Below, one piece after another: positions 35,050 to 43,586 of a DNA stretch of 64,000 nt. Source of the stretch: Streptomyces sp. NBC_01294 (GTDB lineage Bacteria > Actinomycetota > Actinomycetes > Streptomycetales > Streptomycetaceae); NCBI RefSeq assembly GCF_035917235.1, contig NZ_CP108423.1:744001-808000 (forward strand), given 5' to 3'. Position 1 is the first letter of the stretch, and each line of letters starts with the position of its first letter. Both the position numbers and the translations under genes were made by a program. The notes beneath the pieces are model-generated. The model worked only from the letters and a program-made list of their open reading frames with translations. It did not search any database and was not told the origin of the DNA.

Positions 35050-36408
35050 GTGATGTCACGGCCGACGACAGGAGACGAGGACCCGGTCATGCCCCAGGAC
35101 TCACCCGTTCCCCCGCCCCCACCCGCGCCCGATCCCGCCCCCTCCCCCTCGATCAGCGAGACCGAGGCGGAGCACCTGATCCACGGGATCTGTTTCAAGA
35201 CCGGCCCGCCCCGGCTCATAGGCGCCGAGCTCGAATGGATCCTCCTGGACGCCGAGCGGCCCGGACAGCCCCTGTCCCCCGAGCGGCTGCGCGCCGCCCA
35301 CACCGCCGCCCGCGCCCTGCCCCTGAACTCCCGGGTGACCGTCGAACCCGGCGGCCAGCTGGAGCTCAGCTCCGACCCCGCCTCCTCCCTCACGGAGTGC
35401 GTGGACGACCTGCACGCCGACCTCACCGCCGTACGCGCCGCCCTGCTGGCGCAGGGAGTGGTCCTGCGCGGCCTCGGCCGCGATCCCCGCCGCCCGTACC
35501 GCCGGCTGCTGCACAGCCCGCGCTACGACGCGATGGAGGCCTACTTCGACCGTACCGGCCCGGCCGGACGCGCCATGATGTGCGCCTCCGCCTCCGTGCA
35601 GGTCTGCGTGGACGCCGGGTACGAGGAGCCGGGCGTGCTCGGGCACGGCCGGCGCTGGCGCCTCGCGCACCTGCTGGGCGCGGTCCTGGTGGCCGCCTTC
35701 GCCAACTCCCCCGCGCACGAGGGTCCGTACGCCGGCTGGCGCTGCGCCCGCCAGGGGATCTGGAGCGACCTGGACAGCCGGCGCGCGCTCGCCCCGCCGC
35801 CGGACGCGGAGCCGCGGGCCGGCTGGACGCGGCGGGCGCTGGACACCGAGGTCATGTGCATCCGGTCCTACGACGGCGAACCGCCGTGGGAGATCCCGCG
35901 CGGCACGACCTTCCGCGACTGGCTGCGCACGGGCGGCCACCCCGCGCTGCGGCCGCCCACCGCCGAGGACCTCGACTACCACCTGACCACGCTGTTCCCG
36001 CCGGTCCGGCCGCGCGGCCACCTGGAGCTGCGGATGATCGACGCGCAGCCCGGTGACGACGGCTGGCTGGTCCCGGTGGCCGTGGTGCACGCGCTGTTCG
36101 ACGACCCGGAGGCCACCGAGACCGCGTACCGGGTCACCAAGGCCCTGGCCGACGCGCACGGCCCGCAGCCCGCGCCCCGCAATCCGCTCTGGCGGACCGC
36201 CGCCCGGCACGGTCTGGCCGATCCCGAGCTGCGGACGGCCGCGACGGCCTGCTTCCTGGCCGCGGTCGAGGCCCTGCCCCGGCTGGGCGCGAGCCCGCAC
36301 GTCCAGGAGACGGTGGGCGCCTTCACCGAGCGTTTCGTCCTGCGCGGCCGCTGCCCGGCCGACGACGGCGCCCTGCGACCGTACGCCGTGAAGGAGGCCC
36401 GCCGGTGA
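35050..36408 (+). CDS. egtA: Glutamate-cysteine ligase EgtA
   Basis: Up to 452 aa. Makes gamma-glutamylcysteine, the sulfur donor used by EgtB in ergothioneine synthesis. GCS2-type fold marks: GICFKTGPPRLIGAELEWILLD (~residues 46-67), VTVEPGGQLELSSDP, RYDAMEAYFDRTGPAGRAMMCASASVQVCVDAG and HLELRMIDAQPGDDGW. Start choice is open: GTG 35050, ATG 35053, or ATG 35089, which has GAGG eight nt upstream and removes only a disordered Pro-rich leader. First gene of egtABCD; GTGA overlap with egtB. Divergent from the PARG-like gene, so the promoter lies in ~34981-35049. Confidence 0.93.
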   Translation: MMSRPTTGDEDPVMPQDSPVPPPPPAPDPAPSPSISETEAEHLIHGICFKTGPPRLIGAELEWILLDAERPGQPLSPERLRAAHTAARALPLNSRVTVEPGGQLELSSDPASSLTECVDDLHADLTAVRAALLAQGVVLRGLGRDPRRPYRRLLHSPRYDAMEAYFDRTGPAGRAMMCASASVQVCVDAGYEEPGVLGHGRRWRLAHLLGAVLVAAFANSPAHEGPYAGWRCARQGIWSDLDSRRALAPPPDAEPRAGWTRRALDTEVMCIRSYDGEPPWEIPRGTTFRDWLRTGGHPALRPPTAEDLDYHLTTLFPPVRPRGHLELRMIDAQPGDDGWLVPVAVVHALFDDPEATETAYRVTKALADAHGPQPAPRNPLWRTAARHGLADPELRTAATACFLAAVEALPRLGASPHVQETVGAFTERFVLRGRCPADDGALRPYAVKEARR

Positions 36409-37715
36409 CCACGCCCACGTCTTCCACCGAAGCCCTGCGGGAGCGGGCCGCCGCCGCCCTGGCCGCCGCGCGCGTGCGCACGGCCACGCTCACCGACGCC
36501 GTGACCGACGCGGACCTGACCGCCCAGCACTCACCCCTGATGTCCCCGCTCGTGTGGGACCTGGCGCACATCGGGAACATGGAGGAGCTCTGGCTCCTGC
36601 GCAACGTCGCGGGGCGCGAGTCCATGCGCCCCGAGATCGACCCGCTCTACGACGCGTTCGAGCATCCCCGCGCCGAGCGGCCGAAGCTGCCCCTGCTGGG
36701 ACCGGCGGAGGCCCGCACGTACGCGGCCGAGGTGCGCGGCCGGGTCTTCGACCTGCTGGAGCGCACCCCGCTGGAGGGGACGGCGCTGCTGGACTCCGGC
36801 TACGTCTTCGGGATGATCGCCCAGCACGAACAGCAGCACGACGAGACGATGCTGATCACCCATCAGCTCCGGCGGGGCGGGCCCGTGCTGACCGCCCCGG
36901 ATCCCGATCCCCCGTACGATCCCCCGCTCGTCGCCGAAGTCCTCGTCCCGGCGGGCCCGTTCACGATGGGCACCTCCGCCGAGCCGTGGTCGCTGGACAA
37001 CGAGCGGCCGGCCCACGTCCGGGACCTCGCGCCGTTCTGGATCGACACGGTGCCGGTGACCAATGCGGCGTACCGCGCGTTCATCGCCGACGGCGGCTAC
37101 CGCGAGCCGCGCTGGTGGGCGGCGGCGGGCTGGGAGCAGATCCGCGAGCACGCGATCGCGGCCCCCCTGTTCTGGCGCCAGGAGGCCGGCCAGTGGCTGC
37201 GCCGCCGCTTCGGGGTGACCGAACCGGTGCCGGACGACGAGCCGGTGCTGCACGTCAGCTGGTACGAGGCGGACGCCTACGCCCGCTGGGCGGGGCGGCG
37301 GCTGCCGACGGAGGCGGAGTGGGAGAAGGCGGCCCGGTTCGATCCGGCGACCGGCCGGTCGGCCCGCTACCCGTGGGGCGACGCCGACCCCACGCCCGCG
37401 CACGCGAACCTCGGGCAGCGCCACCTGCGCCCGGCCCGTGCGGGCAGCTACCCGGCCGGGGCCTCCCCGCTCGGGGTGCGCCAGCTGATCGGCGACGTGT
37501 GGGAGTGGACCGCCTCCGACTTCCTGCCGTACCCGGGGTTCCGGGCCTTCCCCTACCGGGAGTACTCGGAGGTGTTCTTCGGCCCGGAGCACAAGGTGCT
37601 GCGCGGCGGATCCTTCGCGGTGGACCACGTGGCCTGCCGGGGCACCTTCCGCAACTGGGACCTTCCGGTGCGGCGGCAGATCTTCTCCGGCTTCCGGACC
37701 GCGAGGGACGTCTGA
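36405..37715 (+). CDS. egtB: Ergothioneine biosynthesis sulfoxide synthase EgtB
   Basis: 436 aa. Non-haem iron enzyme that joins gamma-glutamylcysteine to hercynine using O2. N-terminal DinB-like part carries the iron histidines (H55 in WDLAHIGN; H141 and H145 in QHEQQHDETM). The C-terminal formylglycine-generating-enzyme-like (SUMF1) domain starts ~residue 180 (VPAGPFTMGT, FWIDTVPVTNAAYRAFI, RLPTEAEWEKAARF, GDVWEWTASDF, VLRGGSFAVDH). Length matches the family. Overlaps egtA (GTGA) and ends in TGATG with egtC. Confidence 0.95.
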   Translation: MTTPTSSTEALRERAAAALAAARVRTATLTDAVTDADLTAQHSPLMSPLVWDLAHIGNMEELWLLRNVAGRESMRPEIDPLYDAFEHPRAERPKLPLLGPAEARTYAAEVRGRVFDLLERTPLEGTALLDSGYVFGMIAQHEQQHDETMLITHQLRRGGPVLTAPDPDPPYDPPLVAEVLVPAGPFTMGTSAEPWSLDNERPAHVRDLAPFWIDTVPVTNAAYRAFIADGGYREPRWWAAAGWEQIREHAIAAPLFWRQEAGQWLRRRFGVTEPVPDDEPVLHVSWYEADAYARWAGRRLPTEAEWEKAARFDPATGRSARYPWGDADPTPAHANLGQRHLRPARAGSYPAGASPLGVRQLIGDVWEWTASDFLPYPGFRAFPYREYSEVFFGPEHKVLRGGSFAVDHVACRGTFRNWDLPVRRQIFSGFRTARDV

Positions 37716-38473
37716 TGTGCCGTCATCTCGCCTATCTGGGCCCGGTGGTGGCGCTGGAGAGGCTGCTGGCCGAGCCGGAGCACTCGCTGGTGCGACAGTC
37801 CTGGGAGCCGCGCCGGCAGGTGTCCGGCACGGTCAACGCCGACGGTTTCGGCATCGGCTGGTACGCGGAGGGCGACCCGGTGCCCGCCCGCTACCGGCGG
37901 GCCGGGCCGGTCTGGAGCGACCTGACCTTCGCGGACCTGACCCGGGTCGTGCGCAGCGGGGCCGCGCTGGCCGCCGTACGGGACGCCACGCGCCCCGGGG
38001 CCGACGGGGAGGCGGCGGCCGCGCCGTTCTCGGACGGGCCGTGGCTGTTCAGCCACAACGGCTCGGTGCGGGACTGGCCGGGCGCGGCGGCCCCGCTGGC
38101 GGCCGAGCTGCCGCCCGCGGAGCTGCTCCGGCTGGCCGCGCGCACGGATTCGGCGCTGATCTGGGCGCTGGTCCTGCACCGCCTGCGGGCCGGGGACGAC
38201 CTGGGCACCGCGCTCGCCGAACCGGTCCGGGACCTGGCCTCGGCGGCGCCCGGCTCCCGGCTGAACCTGCTGCTGACGGACGGCGCCGCCATCGCCGCGA
38301 CGGCCTGGGGCGATTCCCTCTGGTACCTGGCCGACCCGGTCACGCGGCGCACCGTGGTGGCCTCCGAGCCATACGACGACGACCCCCGGTGGTGCGAAGT
38401 GCCCGACCGGACCCTGCTGACCGCCACCCGTACGCGGGTCGACCTGACCCCGCTCAAGGAGAACTCCCCGTGA
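37715..38473 (+). CDS. egtC: Gamma-glutamyl hercynylcysteine sulfoxide hydrolase EgtC
   Basis: 252 aa. Class II glutamine amidotransferase fold: nucleophile Cys2 in MCRHLAYLGP exposed after Met removal, NADGFGIGWYAEG and FSHNGSVRDWPG of the Ntn core. Removes the glutamyl group from the sulfoxide made by EgtB. ATG 37715 overlaps the egtB stop by one base and its own stop overlaps egtD (GTGA), so translation of the four genes is chained. Confidence 0.95.
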   Translation: MCRHLAYLGPVVALERLLAEPEHSLVRQSWEPRRQVSGTVNADGFGIGWYAEGDPVPARYRRAGPVWSDLTFADLTRVVRSGAALAAVRDATRPGADGEAAAAPFSDGPWLFSHNGSVRDWPGAAAPLAAELPPAELLRLAARTDSALIWALVLHRLRAGDDLGTALAEPVRDLASAAPGSRLNLLLTDGAAIAATAWGDSLWYLADPVTRRTVVASEPYDDDPRWCEVPDRTLLTATRTRVDLTPLKENSP

Positions 38474-39444
38474 CCAGCTTCCAGTTGACCCGGACCCTCG
38501 ACGAGCACGCCGCGGAGAGCGCGCTGCGCAAAGACGTGCTGCACGGGCTGACCCAGACGCCCAAGGCGTTGCCGCCCAAGTGGTTCTACGACGCGCGGGG
38601 CAGTGAACTCTTCGAGGAGATCACCCGGTTGCCCGAGTACTACCCGACGCGAGCGGAGCGGGAGATCCTGCTGGAGCGGGCGCGGGAGATCGCCTCGGAG
38701 AGCGGCGCCCGCACCCTGGTGGAGCTGGGTTCCGGTTCCTCGGAGAAGACCCGGCACCTGATCGAGGCGATGCCCGCGCTGGACACCTACGTCCCGGTGG
38801 ACGTGAGCGAGAGCGCGCTCAAGGGGGCGGCCGACACGCTGCTCGCGGACCATCCGGGGCTGCGGGTGCACGCCCTGCTGGCCGATTTCACCCGGGCCCT
38901 GCAGCTGCCTGACTCCCCCGGGCCGCGTCTGGTGGTGTTCCTGGGCGGCACGATCGGGAACCTGCTGCCGCCGGAGCGTGCGGTGTTCCTGGCGTCCGTA
39001 CGGGCGATGCTGTCGCCCGGGGACGCGCTGCTGATGGGTACGGACCTGGTGAAGGACGAGGCCGTGCTGGTGTCGGCGTACGACGACGCGCGCGGGGTGA
39101 CGGCCGAGTTCAACAAGAACGTGCTGGCGGTCATCAACCGCGAGCTGGACGCGGACTTCCACACCGCCGACTTCGACCACGTGGCGGTGTGGAACAGGGA
39201 GCAGGAGTGGATCGAGATGCGACTGCGGGCCCGGTCGGAGGTGGTGGTGAAGATCCGGGCCCTGGACCTGGTGGTGCCGTTCGCGGCGGGTGAGGAGATC
39301 CTGACGGAGGTCTCCGCGAAGTTCCGTCAGGAGGGCGTGCGCAAGGAGTTGGCGGCGGCGGGGCTGGAGCTGACCCAGTGGTGGACGGACGCGTCGGGCC
39401 GGTTCGCCCTGTCCTTGTCGGTCGCCGACGGCATGGCGGGCTGA
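38470..39444 (+). CDS. egtD: L-histidine N(alpha)-methyltransferase EgtD
   Basis: 324 aa from GTG 38470. Trimethylates histidine to hercynine with SAM. Family-specific signatures: LPPKWFYDARGSELFEEITRLPEYYPTRAEREIL, SAM-binding LVELGSGSSEKTRHLI (~residues 80-95), VPVDVSESAL, FLGGTIGNL and histidine-pocket-associated WIEMRLRA. Length is that of characterised EgtD. The 3' 118 bp overlap the convergent acyltransferase gene. No egtE-type lyase is adjacent; as in other Streptomyces, a PLP lyase elsewhere would finish the pathway. Confidence 0.95.
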   Translation: MTSFQLTRTLDEHAAESALRKDVLHGLTQTPKALPPKWFYDARGSELFEEITRLPEYYPTRAEREILLERAREIASESGARTLVELGSGSSEKTRHLIEAMPALDTYVPVDVSESALKGAADTLLADHPGLRVHALLADFTRALQLPDSPGPRLVVFLGGTIGNLLPPERAVFLASVRAMLSPGDALLMGTDLVKDEAVLVSAYDDARGVTAEFNKNVLAVINRELDADFHTADFDHVAVWNREQEWIEMRLRARSEVVVKIRALDLVVPFAAGEEILTEVSAKFRQEGVRKELAAAGLELTQWWTDASGRFALSLSVADGMAG

Positions 39445-40265
39445 GCCGGGATGCCGGGTAGCGGGGCCGGCCCCGGGGCGGCGGCTATCGCGCTCTGAGC
39501 GGCCGCCGCAAGGTCCCGCCGGTCCGCGTACCGGCCCGGCGGGATCCGCGGCAGCAGCCGTACCTCGGCCCGCACCCCGCGGGCCCGGGCGATCCGCCAC
39601 AGCGAGGCGGTCAGGGGGTCGTCCCCGACGAAGGCGGGCGCCCCGGCCGGGTTCCCGTCGCACCCCACGTACGCGAGCCGCACCGGCTGTACGGGGACGC
39701 GCGCGTCCAGAGCCGCCTGGAAGGCGGCCCTGCGGAAGGTTCCCTGGGCGCGGCCGCACCAGGTGGAGCCCTCGGGGTAGACGGTGACCCGGTCCCCGGC
39801 CAGCAGCGCGCGGGTCATGGTCTCGACGGTGGCGGGCAGGGCGCGGATCCGGTCGCGCTCGATGAACAGGGTCCCGGCCCGCCCGGCGAGGCGGCCGAGG
39901 ACCGGCCAGGACCGGATGTCGCTCTTGGCGAGCATCCGGCAGGGCAGGACGGCGGCGACGAGCGGGATGTCCAGCCAGGAGATGTGGTTGGCGACCAGGA
40001 GGCGGCCGCCGGCCGGGCCCGGGCTGCCGTGCACGGTGATCCGTATGCCGAAGGCGCGTACCAGTGCGGCCGACCAGGCCCGTACCACCGCGTGCCGGGG
40101 GCCTTCCGGCAGCAGCCGGACCGGCGGGGAGCCCAGGATCCCCAAGAGAATCAGGGCGACGGCGGCGGTGAGCCGGAGCACCGCGCGCGGGACGCTCGCC
40201 GTGCTCCCCTGGTGGCCGGCGCAGGCCTCGGGGGTGCAGGGCGAGGTGGGCAGCCAGACGCTCAT
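39327..40265 (-). CDS. PlsC-type lyso-lipid acyltransferase, OlsA-like
   Basis: 312 aa. LPLAT acyltransferase motifs: I NHISWLDIP (HX4D, ~residues 92-100), II GTLFIERDR, III VTVYPEGSTWCGR; one hydrophobic helix at ~30-48. Together with the upstream GNAT gene (ATGA overlap) this is the two-step route lyso-ornithine lipid to ornithine lipid (OlsB then OlsA). The last ~39 codons run antisense through the end of egtD and look like read-through tail rather than conserved domain. Confidence 0.85.
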   Translation of the reverse strand: MSVWLPTSPCTPEACAGHQGSTASVPRAVLRLTAAVALILLGILGSPPVRLLPEGPRHAVVRAWSAALVRAFGIRITVHGSPGPAGGRLLVANHISWLDIPLVAAVLPCRMLAKSDIRSWPVLGRLAGRAGTLFIERDRIRALPATVETMTRALLAGDRVTVYPEGSTWCGRAQGTFRRAAFQAALDARVPVQPVRLAYVGCDGNPAGAPAFVGDDPLTASLWRIARARGVRAEVRLLPRIPPGRYADRRDLAAAAQSAIAAAPGPAPLPGIPAQPAMPSATDKDRANRPDASVHHWVSSSPAAANSLRTPS

Positions 40266-41146
40266 GCGCCCGGGACGAGCGAGCGGAAGTGCTTCAGGTA
40301 GCGCGGGTTGGTCCGGCGCAGCGAGAGCAGTACGTACAGGTCGGCGCAGCCGAACCCGGCGTCGAGGGCGGGCTCGCCGCAGACCCAGGCGCCGAGGCGG
40401 AGGTAGCCGCGCAGCAGCGGGGGCAGCTCCATACGGTCGGGGAAGGCGATGCCCTCGGGGCTCCAGGGGATGTGGGGGGTGACCCGGTACTCCTCGGGGG
40501 CGAGGCTGCGGGTCAGGGCGGTCTCGCGGGTGGCGGCGGCCAGGACGCCGCCGTCGGCGAGCGGTATCGAGCAGCAGCCGGCGAGCCAGTTGTGCCCGGA
40601 GCGGTCCATGTAGTGGGCGAGGCCGGCCCAGATCAGGGCGATGACGGCGCCGTTGCGGTGGTCGGGGTGGACGCAGGAGCGGCCGACCTCGACCAGGTCC
40701 GGGCGGATGGGGGCGAGGGCGGAGAGGTCGAACTCGCCCTCGGAGTAGAGGCGGCCGGCGACGGCGGCGCGCTCCGGGGGCAGCAGCCGGTAGGTGCCGA
40801 CGACCTGCTCGGTCTCCTCGTCGATGACCAGGAGGTGGTCGCAGTACGCGTCGAAGGCGTCGGCGTCGAGGCCGGGCTCGGGCCCGTCGAGGCGCGCGCC
40901 GAGCTCGCCGGCGAAGACCTGGTGGCGCAGGCGCTGGGCGGCGCGCACCTCGTCCTCGTCGCGGGCGAGGCGTACGGCGTAGCGCGGGCCGGGGGCCTGC
41001 GCGGCGGCCGGGGCCGGGGCGCGGAGCGGGGAGGCGGCGGGCGCCACGGACGGCGTGAGCAGGGGGGAGGACGGGGCGTGGAGGGACGACGGGGCGTGGG
41101 GGGACGGGGAGGGCAGGGGGGACGGGGACAGGGGTGCGATGGTCAT
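40262..41146 (-). CDS. GNAT N-acyltransferase, OlsB-like (ornithine lipid synthesis)
   Basis: 294 aa from ATG 41146. A Pro/Ser/Ala-rich N-terminal ~50 residues precedes the acyl-ACP-type N-acyltransferase domain: LRHQVFAGELGAR, DAYCDHLLVIDEETEQVVGTYRLLPP, FDLSALAPIRPDLVEVGRSCVHPDHRNGAVIALIWAGLAHYM and LLRGYLRLGAWVCGEPALDAGFGCADLYVLL. These are hallmarks of the OlsB/hemolysin-like acetyltransferase family that acylates ornithine (or a related amino acid). Overlap with the PlsC-like gene supports a dedicated aminolipid operon. Confidence 0.85.
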   Translation of the reverse strand: MTIAPLSPSPLPSPSPHAPSSLHAPSSPLLTPSVAPAASPLRAPAPAAAQAPGPRYAVRLARDEDEVRAAQRLRHQVFAGELGARLDGPEPGLDADAFDAYCDHLLVIDEETEQVVGTYRLLPPERAAVAGRLYSEGEFDLSALAPIRPDLVEVGRSCVHPDHRNGAVIALIWAGLAHYMDRSGHNWLAGCCSIPLADGGVLAAATRETALTRSLAPEEYRVTPHIPWSPEGIAFPDRMELPPLLRGYLRLGAWVCGEPALDAGFGCADLYVLLSLRRTNPRYLKHFRSLVPGA

Positions 41147-41289
41147 GGCGGCTCCTGATCCGGGCACGGAGGGCCAGGTCGGCAGGTGCGCGGCCTGGCT
41201 CCTTTACTTCTTCCGTGACCGGCTGGATTCGACATGACCGCTCAGCGGCCCTCGGATGTGCGGACGCTGAACTCGGCGGTGGCCCCCGC

Positions 41290-42552
41290 TCAGCGATCGG
41301 AGCTGAGCACCTTGCCGATCTCCTCGGAGGCCGCCCGCGCCGCCTGCTTGGGGTCCCGGCCGGTGAGCACCGCCGTCATGAAGGGCTTGATCGGGTTCTT
41401 CGCCTCGACCTCGGCCCAGCGGGCGGAGGTGGGGGTGGCCCGGCCCTGGGCGGCGCCGGGAGCCATGTTGGTGGCGCCCTCGTTGCCCTCGACGACGTGC
41501 GCGAGGGTGGTCTTGTTCGGCACGTAGCTCATCGTGCGGGCGAGCTCGGTCTGCCATCTCTCGCTGACCAGGGCCGTGATCACGTCCACGGCGCCCTTCC
41601 GCTGCCCGGTCTTCTCCGGGATGATCAGGTCGGAGCCGCCGGTGAAGACCGCGCCCGCCTTGTCGGAGGTCTTGCCGGGGATCGGGAAGAAGCCGAGCTT
41701 GCCCTTCAGGGCGGGGTTGGCCGCCTCGATCTCCGCGGCCTGGCCGGGCGTCCCGATGATCTGTGCGGTCCGGCCGCGGGCGAAGACCTGGGACTGCGGG
41801 GGCGTCTCCTCGTCGGCGTCCTTGGGGGCGTCGCCGAGGGCCTGGAGCTGCTTGTAGAAGTCCATGCCGGCCAGGGCCTTCTCGTCGTCGAGGGTGCCGA
41901 CCCATTTGCCGTTGGTCTCGACGGCGAGTTCGCCGCCCTCGTCCCAGATGAAGCCGGCGAGGACGTACCAGTTCTGGCCCGCGAGGTAGATGCCCTCCTG
42001 GTCGCCCTTGTCCAGCTTCTGGGTGGCCTGGATCCATTCCTGGCGGTTCTTGGGCGGGGTCTTGATGCCGGCGTCCGCGAAGAGCTCCTTGTGGTAGATG
42101 ACCACGCGGTTGGCGGCATACCAAGGGACGCCGTACTGGGCGCCGTTGATGCTTCCCGGGTCGGCGAGGCCCTTGAGCCAGTCCTTGCTGCCCCACTCGC
42201 GCAGGCCTTCGAGGGTGAGCTCCTCGATGCCGCCGTTCTCGATGTACTGGGCGACCTGGGTGTTGCCGACCTCGATGACGTCGGCGCTCTCCCGGCTCGT
42301 GCCGTCGAGGACGGCGTTGACCTTGTCGCCGATGCCCGTCCACTCCTGGATCTTGACGTCGAGGTCGACGCCGGGGTGTTCCTGCTCGAACGCCGCGGTG
42401 AACTTGCCGATGAAGTCCTCCGAGGCGCTGCCCTTCATGAGCCAGAGCGTCACCTTCTGCGACCGTCCGGCCGGATCGGCCGATTGGCTGCAGCCCGTGA
42501 GGGCGGTCGCGGCCGCGAGGGCGGTGCACACGGCGAGGAAGCGCATCTTCAA
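41290..42552 (-). CDS. Extracellular sugar-binding lipoprotein of an ABC transporter
   Basis: 420 aa. Lipoprotein signal with lipobox ALTGCS (Cys ~21). Family 1 solute-binding domain: VTLWLMKGSASEDFIGKFTAAFEQEHPGVDLDVKIQEW, DVIEVGNTQVAQY, YGVPWYAANRVVIYHKELFADAGI, GGSDLIIPE. Start TTG 42552 has AAGG nine nt upstream; ATG 42546 is an alternative. No permease or ATPase genes adjoin, so it must use a transporter encoded elsewhere. A DasR-like operator overlaps its promoter region, pointing to amino-sugar or chito-oligosaccharide uptake. Confidence 0.88.
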   Translation of the reverse strand: MKMRFLAVCTALAAATALTGCSQSADPAGRSQKVTLWLMKGSASEDFIGKFTAAFEQEHPGVDLDVKIQEWTGIGDKVNAVLDGTSRESADVIEVGNTQVAQYIENGGIEELTLEGLREWGSKDWLKGLADPGSINGAQYGVPWYAANRVVIYHKELFADAGIKTPPKNRQEWIQATQKLDKGDQEGIYLAGQNWYVLAGFIWDEGGELAVETNGKWVGTLDDEKALAGMDFYKQLQALGDAPKDADEETPPQSQVFARGRTAQIIGTPGQAAEIEAANPALKGKLGFFPIPGKTSDKAGAVFTGGSDLIIPEKTGQRKGAVDVITALVSERWQTELARTMSYVPNKTTLAHVVEGNEGATNMAPGAAQGRATPTSARWAEVEAKNPIKPFMTAVLTGRDPKQAARAASEEIGKVLSSDR

Positions 42553-42593
42553 GAGGGTTCACCTTCTGGGAGCTCGATCTCAGATGGCTCGAA

Positions 42594-42609
42594 ATTGGCA
42601 TAGACCAAT
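42594..42609 (-). promoter_or_regulatory. DasR-like (dre) GntR operator
   Basis: attggcatagaccaat, i.e. ATTGGTCTATGCCAAT on the gene strand, is a near-palindrome matching the DasR responsive element ACTGGTCTAGACCAGT at 12 of 16 positions, including the TGG...CCA core. It lies ~42 bp upstream of the sugar-binding lipoprotein start. Confidence 0.6.
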
Positions 42610-42719
42610 GGACCGGTCAAGGGTCTTTCGCTCGGGACTGTTCGCGCAAAGTTCGCGGACCCGGACTTACTGGGGCACCGTAGAACCAGGCAAAAGCCAC
42701 CCACTGTCGGGAGACCCCC

Positions 42720-42935
42720 ATGTCCAACCACACGTACCGGGTGACCGAGATCGTCGGCACCTCCCAGGAGGGCATCGATCAGGCCATCCGCAACGGGATC
42801 GCGCGCGCGGGCCAGCGCCTGCGGAACCTGGACTGGTTCGAGGTGATCCAGATGCGCGGTCACATCGAGAACGGGGAGATCGCCCACTTCCAGGTGGGGC
42901 TCAAGGTCGGCTTCCGCCTCGAGGGCGAGGACTGA
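42720..42935 (+). CDS. Dodecin family flavin-binding protein
   Basis: 71 aa, the standard dodecin length. Sequence pattern YRVTEIVGTSQEGIDQAIRNGIARA, LRNLDWFEVIQMRGHIENGEIAHFQVGLKVGFRLE covers the single beta-alpha-beta-beta fold, with the flavin-stacking Trp in LDWFEV. Known: dodecins form hollow dodecamers that store riboflavin/FMN or CoA-linked flavin and damp radical damage. Independent gene with its own GGGAGA ribosome site; divergent from the sugar-binding lipoprotein. Confidence 0.93.
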   Translation: MSNHTYRVTEIVGTSQEGIDQAIRNGIARAGQRLRNLDWFEVIQMRGHIENGEIAHFQVGLKVGFRLEGED

Positions 42936-43018
42936 GCCCCCGTCCGGCCCTTACGCGACGGCCGGGCCGGTCGCCGACCCCGGTCGGCCGCCGCCCCCAC
43001 TCCCCGGGCGGGCCGGGC

Positions 43019-43510
43019 TCACGTCCGGCCCTCGGCCTCCTGGGCCGACCGGAGTTCGGGCGCGTCCGCCGCCCAGTCGGCCGTCACCACCCGGAATCCG
43101 GCGGCTCGCGCGGCCTGGCAGACGAGCTCGTCGTCGTCCACGAGCATCCGCACCTCCCGGCCGCGGGCGATCCGCTTCAGCACCTCCAGCTTGGCCGTCC
43201 GGGCCGGCCGCCGGTCCTGGTTGCCTCGCATCCACAGCCGGCCCACGGGCAGACCGTGCCGGGTGAGCCAGTCGACCGTGTCCACCCGGCACCGCTCGGG
43301 GCGCCCGGTCAGGTACACCACCTCGCAGTCGGCCGCACTCTCCACCGCCAGCGCGACCCCGCGCCCGAGCGGCGGATCGGCCGGCGCCGCACCGAAGAAG
43401 CCGGCCCAGTCCCGGGGACGGCGCTCCAGGAAGTGCTGGCGATGGCCGGTGTCCGCCAGGGTGTTGTCGATGTCGAAGACGGCCAGCGGCCTCGTCGTGT
43501 TCTCGCTCAT
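43019..43510 (-). CDS. HAD-family phosphatase, polynucleotide kinase 3'-phosphatase-like
   Basis: 163 aa. HAD motif I AVFDIDNTLADT (~residues 10-21), motif II VVYLTGRPERCR, motif III Lys in TAKLEVLKRI and motif IV MLVDDDELV. The arrangement resembles the phosphatase domain of T4 Pnk-like proteins and 5'-nucleotidases (PHA02530/PF18143-type). No kinase half is attached. Substrate may be a nucleotide or nucleic-acid 3' phosphate; that is inference. Confidence 0.85.
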   Translation of the reverse strand: MSENTTRPLAVFDIDNTLADTGHRQHFLERRPRDWAGFFGAAPADPPLGRGVALAVESAADCEVVYLTGRPERCRVDTVDWLTRHGLPVGRLWMRGNQDRRPARTAKLEVLKRIARGREVRMLVDDDELVCQAARAAGFRVVTADWAADAPELRSAQEAEGRT

Positions 43511-43586
43511 CCCGCCAGCGTAGGGCCCCTCTGGCGATCACCCCGGGCCCGGGGAATCCTCACGGCACCCGGGCGTTGAGTCCTGT

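Noticed and set aside
35050..39444. Nonribosomal or other secondary-metabolite cluster
   Set aside because: The only biosynthetic operon recognised is ergothioneine; no PKS, NRPS, terpene or RiPP core genes are present.
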